From positions 1 to 64,000 of the forward strand of contig CAJCHZ010000078.1 in NCBI GenBank assembly GCA_903970165.1: a DNA stretch of 64,000 nucleotides. Direction: 5' to 3'. The stretch comes from Betaproteobacteria bacterium. Lineage in GTDB: Bacteria > Acidobacteriota > Terriglobia > Acidiferrales > UBA7541. The translations under genes and the position numbers were made by a program. Positions within the stretch are counted from its first letter, which is position 1. Each line of letters opens with the position of its first letter. Positions 60,094 through 64,000 of this stretch are shown here, in pieces. A model generated the notes under the pieces. The model ran no database searches. It saw only the letters and a program-made list of their open reading frames with translations, and was not told the origin of the DNA.

Positions 60094-60721
60094 TTTCCAG
60101 ATTCTTGCCGTCGGTCAAGACGTGTATGGCTCCATCACGGTCCGTCCGCAGATTCTTATTCCGGCACTTCCCAGACGTTCCGATAGCTCCGGACTAGGAT
60201 GCTCGTAAGGATTGTCTTCTCCCGCGCTAATGACTGCGATGCGCGGCTGCACGGCGGCCAGAAATCCGGGCATCGTCGAATGCTTGCTGCCATCGTGCCC
60301 AACCTTCAGCACATCCGCGTGCAGCGCCTCTTCGCTGTTTTCACCGAGGATGGCATTCTCCGCCTGTTTTTCAGCGTCTCCCGGCAACATCATGCTGCGC
60401 CCCCAAACTGCAGCCGCACCACGAGTGAATCGTTATGTTTCGGCCCCGGTCCAATTTCTTCGGGTCTGCAGGCCGGGGCTAGCTTGCAATCGCCGCGCCC
60501 AATAGGCCAAGCAGCCGCCAGATCAAAACAGAAATCGCCGTGGCAGGGAACAGCCGGCCGATTCGCGCCAACAAAATGCCGATGCATATGAAAAGGCCGG
60601 CCAAGACAAACCCGGCCACAATATAGCTGTGGGAAGAAGTTCGCTGCGCGATATGCTGCCACTGGCCGAGCACGGCCCCGCACGCAAATAACGCAGCGAT
60701 CGCTACGGCCAGCAATCTCAC
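60094..60721 (-). pseudogene. comEC: comEC (DNA uptake channel) remnant with large internal deletion
   Basis: The 5' end is normal: GTG 60721 overlaps the rlmD stop (GTGA), and 80 residues with ComEC-like N-terminal membrane helices follow (LLAVAIAALFACGAVLGQWQ, IVAGFVLAGLFICIGILLAR). Sequence then jumps directly to the end of the C-terminal metallo-beta-lactamase-like domain (IGPGPKHNDSLVVRLQFGG; MMLPGDAEKQAENAIL; VLKVGHDGSKHSTMPGFL), losing roughly 1.5-2 kb that would hold the competence domain. Two further frame changes occur, near 60395-60400 and near 60150, where one added base restores ILRTDRDGAIHVLTDGKNLE. The gene cannot make a channel. Confidence 0.8.
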
Positions 60722-62040
60722 GGGACTCTTCGCAACCTCACCAGCGTTTCGATGTGATAAGTCTGGGGAAACAGATCAAACAGGTGCACTTCGCTCAACT
60801 CATACCGGACAGAAAGCGCCGCAAGCTCTTTCGGCTTTCGCGCCGAACCGGTCAGCACCGCCAAATCACGCGCCAAAGTGGAAGGATCGCAGGACAGGTA
60901 CACGATGTCTGCTGCTCCAAGTTCGGCCAGCTTTGCCGCGGTCTCCGCTCCCAAACCTGCTCGCGGCGGATCGAGCACCACGAACTCCGGCTTTTCTTTC
61001 GTTTTCTTCAAAAAATCCTCAGCATGCTCGTTGTGCGTGGTCACGGACACTTTGGCGCTTTCTGCGTTTGCATATAAATCGCGCGTGGCTGCCAGGTTTG
61101 CGTCTACGCACACGACCTTTTCGAAGGCTCGCGCGAGGGGTAAGGTAAAAAAACCAACTCCTGAATACATATCGAGAGCGAGCCGCCCCTTCGCACCGCC
61201 CGTGACGGTCTTCAATAAATCCTCAATCAAAAACCGGTTCACCTGGAAAAACGACAAGTGGCTCACGCGAAACTTGAACCCACCCGCTTCATGAATCAGA
61301 AATCCCGGCCCGGTGAGCTCAAACTTGTCTTTCTTTTGGTCCAGCAGTAGCAAGCTTTCGAGTTGGGGCATCGCATTTCGTAACAGAGCTGCAAGTTCAG
61401 CCGCCGGTTTCGGGAATTTCTCGAACGCCACATTCAAAGCAATCTTTTCGTCAGCCGAATCCGCAAACGCCTCAATCTCCTGAATCCCCTCAGGCAGCGT
61501 TCCCGCTCTCGCCATCTCCTGCAAATGGCCAAACGTTTGCGCGAGCTGCGGTGAAAGCACGGGGCATTGGTCAATGGGAACGATGTTCGAACTCTCCGGC
61601 AAAAAATACCCCAGGGCTCGGGGCTTTCCACCGCGTACCGCCCACTGTGCGCGGTTCCGGTAGCCGTAAGGCTGCGCCGTGTGCTCCTGAATCGCGCCGT
61701 CCCAGGAAATTCCGCCGAGCCGGGAAAGCGTCTCCCGCAGAATTTCTTTCTTCAGCCGCACTTGCTCCGCAGTGGTGATGTGCTGGTAATGGCATCCGCC
61801 GCATATCTGGAAATGCGGGCACGGCGCGGCAACGCGCTCTTTCGAGGCCGAAGTCACTTCCAGTAATTTCGCCCACACCACCTTTTTCTTCTTGGACTTT
61901 TCCGCCGCGCGCACTGCTTCTCCCGGAAGCACGAAGGGCACAAAAACAGTATTCCCATCGGCGTGCGCCAGCCCATCGCCGCCGTACACCATCTTCTCGA
62001 TTGATAATAGTAACGTGTCAGACATATCTGAAGCTCTCAT
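60718..62040 (-). CDS. rlmD: 23S rRNA (uracil-C5)-methyltransferase (RlmD/RumA family)
   Basis: A 440-residue class I methyltransferase. An N-terminal TRAM domain (about 8-65; IEKMVYGGDGLAHADGNTVF) is followed by an iron-sulfur-type Cys cluster CPHFQICGGCHYQH (CxxxxxCGGC, with the fourth Cys in IDQCPV). AdoMet motifs are LALDMYSGVGFFTLPLA, FVVLDPPRAGLG and VYLSCDPSTLARDL, in which the Cys is the nucleophile. It methylates C5 of a 23S rRNA uridine, usually U1939, though U747 enzymes look similar. The start is either 62040 or the ATG at 62025, five codons in; neither has a strong ribosome binding site. Confidence 0.93.
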   Translation of the reverse strand: MRASDMSDTLLLSIEKMVYGGDGLAHADGNTVFVPFVLPGEAVRAAEKSKKKKVVWAKLLEVTSASKERVAAPCPHFQICGGCHYQHITTAEQVRLKKEILRETLSRLGGISWDGAIQEHTAQPYGYRNRAQWAVRGGKPRALGYFLPESSNIVPIDQCPVLSPQLAQTFGHLQEMARAGTLPEGIQEIEAFADSADEKIALNVAFEKFPKPAAELAALLRNAMPQLESLLLLDQKKDKFELTGPGFLIHEAGGFKFRVSHLSFFQVNRFLIEDLLKTVTGGAKGRLALDMYSGVGFFTLPLARAFEKVVCVDANLAATRDLYANAESAKVSVTTHNEHAEDFLKKTKEKPEFVVLDPPRAGLGAETAAKLAELGAADIVYLSCDPSTLARDLAVLTGSARKPKELAALSVRYELSEVHLFDLFPQTYHIETLVRLRRVP

Positions 62041-62091
62041 TCTGCGATTGTTCGCGTGGAAAGAAAAGACAATAACTTCCGGAAAAAACGC

Positions 62092-62814
62092 TCAGTAAAA
62101 GTAGTACAAGCTCAACCGCGGCAATCGAAACTCTTCGAGCAATCTCTTCTGCAAATATTGCTTCTCAATCAGGGCGATTTGCTCCGTCTTCATTTTGCGC
62201 CGATAGGCAGCAAGCTGGCCGTCCATCTCGCGTCGAACTTTCAACATCATCTCTTCGCTCGCGTGGCCGGTCAGCAGAGCGTGTAGCTTGTCGTCCAGAA
62301 CCGTCAAACGTCGCTCCAAATCTTCAAGGTCCAGGGAACCGGGCGTATCAAGAATAGTCGCCGCTCCATTCAATGATGACGAAATGTCGCGCAACCGCGC
62401 GGCAAACTCAGGATTCTCGTTATCAGCCGCTCGATTCGATGCGACATCCAGTTTTTCTCCATTTTTTAGCATGTAAGTCCGCAGTTCATCGCGCGAAAAA
62501 GGCTCCTTCGTCACGGCGCCGTTCCTAGGCGCCTTCCCAGCGGCCGATTCTAGCTGTTCCTGCGCTGCTTCGAGCACCGCGTCCGTGCAATACGCCAAAC
62601 TCTTCAGCGGCTTGCCCGCACCGCGCCGCGACCTCTGATAACTCTCAAACGCGCTGTCGATCCCTTTCAGCACGGCGTCCAGGGGCACGCCCGCCTTCTG
62701 CCACGTTTCCATGATCGCCCAATCGAGCGGAGACACAAGCAAATGCGCCCCGCGCTTCTTCCAAAAATAATTTTCAATTTCCGTGAAGTAGTTGAAGTAG
62801 TTCCAGCTGTCCAT
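62092..62814 (-). CDS. Conserved hypothetical protein
   Basis: A 240-residue soluble protein, not recognised as any named family. Its N-terminus is rich in aromatic residues (MDSWNYFNYFTEIENYFWKK), followed by VSPLDWAIMETWQKAGVPLD and IDSAFESYQRSRRG. The rest is largely helical with charged heptad-like segments (about 140-220; DLERRLTVLDDKLHALL, LIEKQYLQKRLLEEFRLP), so a coiled-coil is likely. There is no signal peptide or membrane segment. It lies between rlmD (51-base gap) and coaX (70-base gap) on the same strand, so co-transcription is possible. Confidence 0.7.
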   Translation of the reverse strand: MDSWNYFNYFTEIENYFWKKRGAHLLVSPLDWAIMETWQKAGVPLDAVLKGIDSAFESYQRSRRGAGKPLKSLAYCTDAVLEAAQEQLESAAGKAPRNGAVTKEPFSRDELRTYMLKNGEKLDVASNRAADNENPEFAARLRDISSSLNGAATILDTPGSLDLEDLERRLTVLDDKLHALLTGHASEEMMLKVRREMDGQLAAYRRKMKTEQIALIEKQYLQKRLLEEFRLPRLSLYYFY

Positions 62815-62884
62815 GTAATGTCGACGCCATCCTGAAAGGAAGCGATGGATCCGTGACCCAAAGAATCACGCCGCACCCAAGCCT

Positions 62885-63727
62885 CTATTTCCGCACCTTC
62901 TTCAGGGGAGCCGCCGCCTCTCGTGCGGCCGGATTCGTCGTCGTTTCTTTTCCCGTCTTCGCAGGCTGATTCTTCTCCCAAATCAATCGCAATCCCGTCA
63001 GTGTCAAAAACTCATCCGTATGCTGAATCTGTTTCGATCCCCTCGCAACAAGGCTCGCCTGCCCTCCCGTCGCCACCACTTTCACTTCGCCGCCAAGTTC
63101 CGCCTTCATGCGGGTGAGCATTCCATCCACCATGTCCACCGCGCCGTAATAAAGGCCAGCCTGCATGTGCGTCACGGTGTTTGTGCCAATCACTTTCCCA
63201 GGATCCTTGATTTCCACGCGCGGCAACCGCGCAGCCCGCGCAAACAATGCTTCCGAGGCAATCCCCAACCCGGGCGCAATCACTCCACCAAGATATTCCC
63301 CGCGTGTCGAAATCGCGTCAAACGTAATTGCCGTCCCAAAATCCACCACAATGCACGGCCCGCCAAACTTGTGAAACGCGGCCACCCCATTCACGATGCG
63401 ATCCGCGCCAACTTCCAGCGGGTTATCCACGAGAACCGCCATTCCCGTTTTCACGCCCGCCTCTACAAACAGCGCCTTCTGCCCAAAATAAATCCGCGAC
63501 ATTTCCGCGAGCGTCCAATTCACCGGCGGTACCACCGAACTGATAATCACGCCGCTGATCGATTCCCGATCCAGCCCCGCAATCGTAAACAAATTGCGCG
63601 TCAGCACGCCGTACTCATCCACAGTCTGCTGCCGCGCCGTTGTTAATCGCCAATTCGCGATCAGCTCATCGCCGCGAAAAACACCCAGCACGGTGTTCGT
63701 GTTGCCAACATCGATCGTCAACAGCAT
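62885..63727 (-). CDS. coaX: Type III pantothenate kinase
   Basis: A 280-residue CoaX, which phosphorylates pantothenate as the first step of coenzyme A synthesis. The ASKHA-fold motifs are [17 protein letters not shown] (phosphate 1), [34 protein letters not shown] (phosphate 2) and [21 protein letters not shown] Lys/Thr-rich tail (about 255-280) is longer than usual and probably disordered. It follows birA directly: the birA stop and the coaX start are adjacent, so they form one operon, as in many bacteria. Confidence 0.96.
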   Translation of the reverse strand: MLLTIDVGNTNTVLGVFRGDELIANWRLTTARQQTVDEYGVLTRNLFTIAGLDRESISGVIISSVVPPVNWTLAEMSRIYFGQKALFVEAGVKTGMAVLVDNPLEVGADRIVNGVAAFHKFGGPCIVVDFGTAITFDAISTRGEYLGGVIAPGLGIASEALFARAARLPRVEIKDPGKVIGTNTVTHMQAGLYYGAVDMVDGMLTRMKAELGGEVKVVATGGQASLVARGSKQIQHTDEFLTLTGLRLIWEKNQPAKTGKETTTNPAAREAAAPLKKVRK

Positions 63728-64000
63728 CTACCGCGCCTCCGAGACGTCGCCAGAAATAACGGTCACCAGCTCGCCGTCGTCGCGCTTTACTTGCAACAAA
63801 CCTTCCGGCCCGAGCCCCGCTGTCGTACCCGCAAAACTCCCCGTACCGTTCGTGACTCGCACGCGCTTCCCCCGCGCATAACTCGAGACCGCCTCAAATT
63901 TCTGCGTCACGCCCGCTGGTCCTTCGCGCAGAAAATGATTGTAGTCGTTCTCGAATTCGCGCAGCAACCGCGCGAGCAATTCCAGCCGCGACTCATGCTT
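63728..64000 (-). CDS. birA: Biotin-[acetyl-CoA-carboxylase] ligase, C-terminal part (cut by window edge)
   Basis: Only the last 90 codons are visible, with no stop up to the window edge. The end matches the SH3-like C-terminal domain of BirA: GKRVRVTNGTGSFAGTTAGL, GPEGLLQVKRDDGELVTVIS and GDVSEAR. BirA attaches biotin to the biotin carboxyl carrier protein. Its position directly upstream of coaX is a common arrangement. The N-terminal DNA-binding part, if any, is outside the window. Confidence 0.9.
   Translation of the reverse strand, partial: KHESRLELLARLLREFENDYNHFLREGPAGVTQKFEAVSSYARGKRVRVTNGTGSFAGTTAGLGPEGLLQVKRDDGELVTVISGDVSEAR

Overview
The window reads as a chromosomal segment of an acidobacterium (Acidobacteriota, probably class Terriglobia or a close relative). 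The basis is established family knowledge combined with gene content: an acidobacterial-type PadR regulator coupled to an acidobacterial duplicated orphan permease (ADOP), an ECF sigma factor of the acidobacteria-rich Sig-70_X6 type overlapping a TPR-bearing Ser/Thr kinase, and winged-helix and kinase proteins with PD40/TolB-like propellers. Kdo and heptose genes show a Gram-negative envelope. No plasmid or phage core is visible. No species call is attempted.

Layout. 1-3.05 kb is a decay zone: a Fic protein cut by the window edge, a twice-frameshifted PD40 remnant, a truncated IS30 transposase and a broken DUF6624-like gene. 3.06-14.2 kb is a signalling and export region: kinase plus ECF sigma, a divergent secreted protein, a secreted metalloprotease, a winged-helix/PD40 regulator, and the PadR-ADOP pair with a clear promoter and a palindrome at its start site. 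14.2-15.4 kb holds a frameshifted tyrosine recombinase next to an initiator tRNA gene with its terminator. 15.5-18.8 kb encodes two pseudopilins and a secretin lipoprotein carrying a C-terminal cohesin domain. 18.9-29.2 kb has smpB, pepA, a membrane protein, a second kinase with a PD40 domain, a Tat-exported GH127-type hydrolase and argS, with a relic of an argS 3' end 5 kb from the intact gene.

29.3-44.9 kb: a cytochrome c/PHM-like oxidoreductase; larC, metG, tatD and a polyprenyl synthase; an HDAC-like hydrolase and an M55 peptidase; a TPR-thioredoxin protein, a DUF4097 lipoprotein, larE, a barrel-less POTRA protein and glmS. 45-52.9 kb: purS with a probable leaderless promoter, an operon of permease, S1/P1-like nuclease and adenosine deaminase, an intergenic region with perfect hairpins, and a UvrD/PcrA helicase. 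53-60.1 kb is one tightly coupled envelope operon (waaA, lpxK, waaF, gmhB, hldE kinase, hldE adenylyltransferase, waaC, methyltransferase). It makes ADP-heptose and builds the Kdo/heptose inner core on lipid A; gmhB appears to start at CTG. 60.1-64 kb: a comEC pseudogene with its middle deleted, rlmD, a conserved hypothetical, coaX and the end of birA.

No wholly new multi-gene system is proved here. The best leads are the cohesin-secretin/pseudopilin locus, the near-leaderless promoter arrangement, the PadR operator, the CTG-initiated gmhB and the comEC deletion. Coordinates and frames were worked out by eye; no searches were run.
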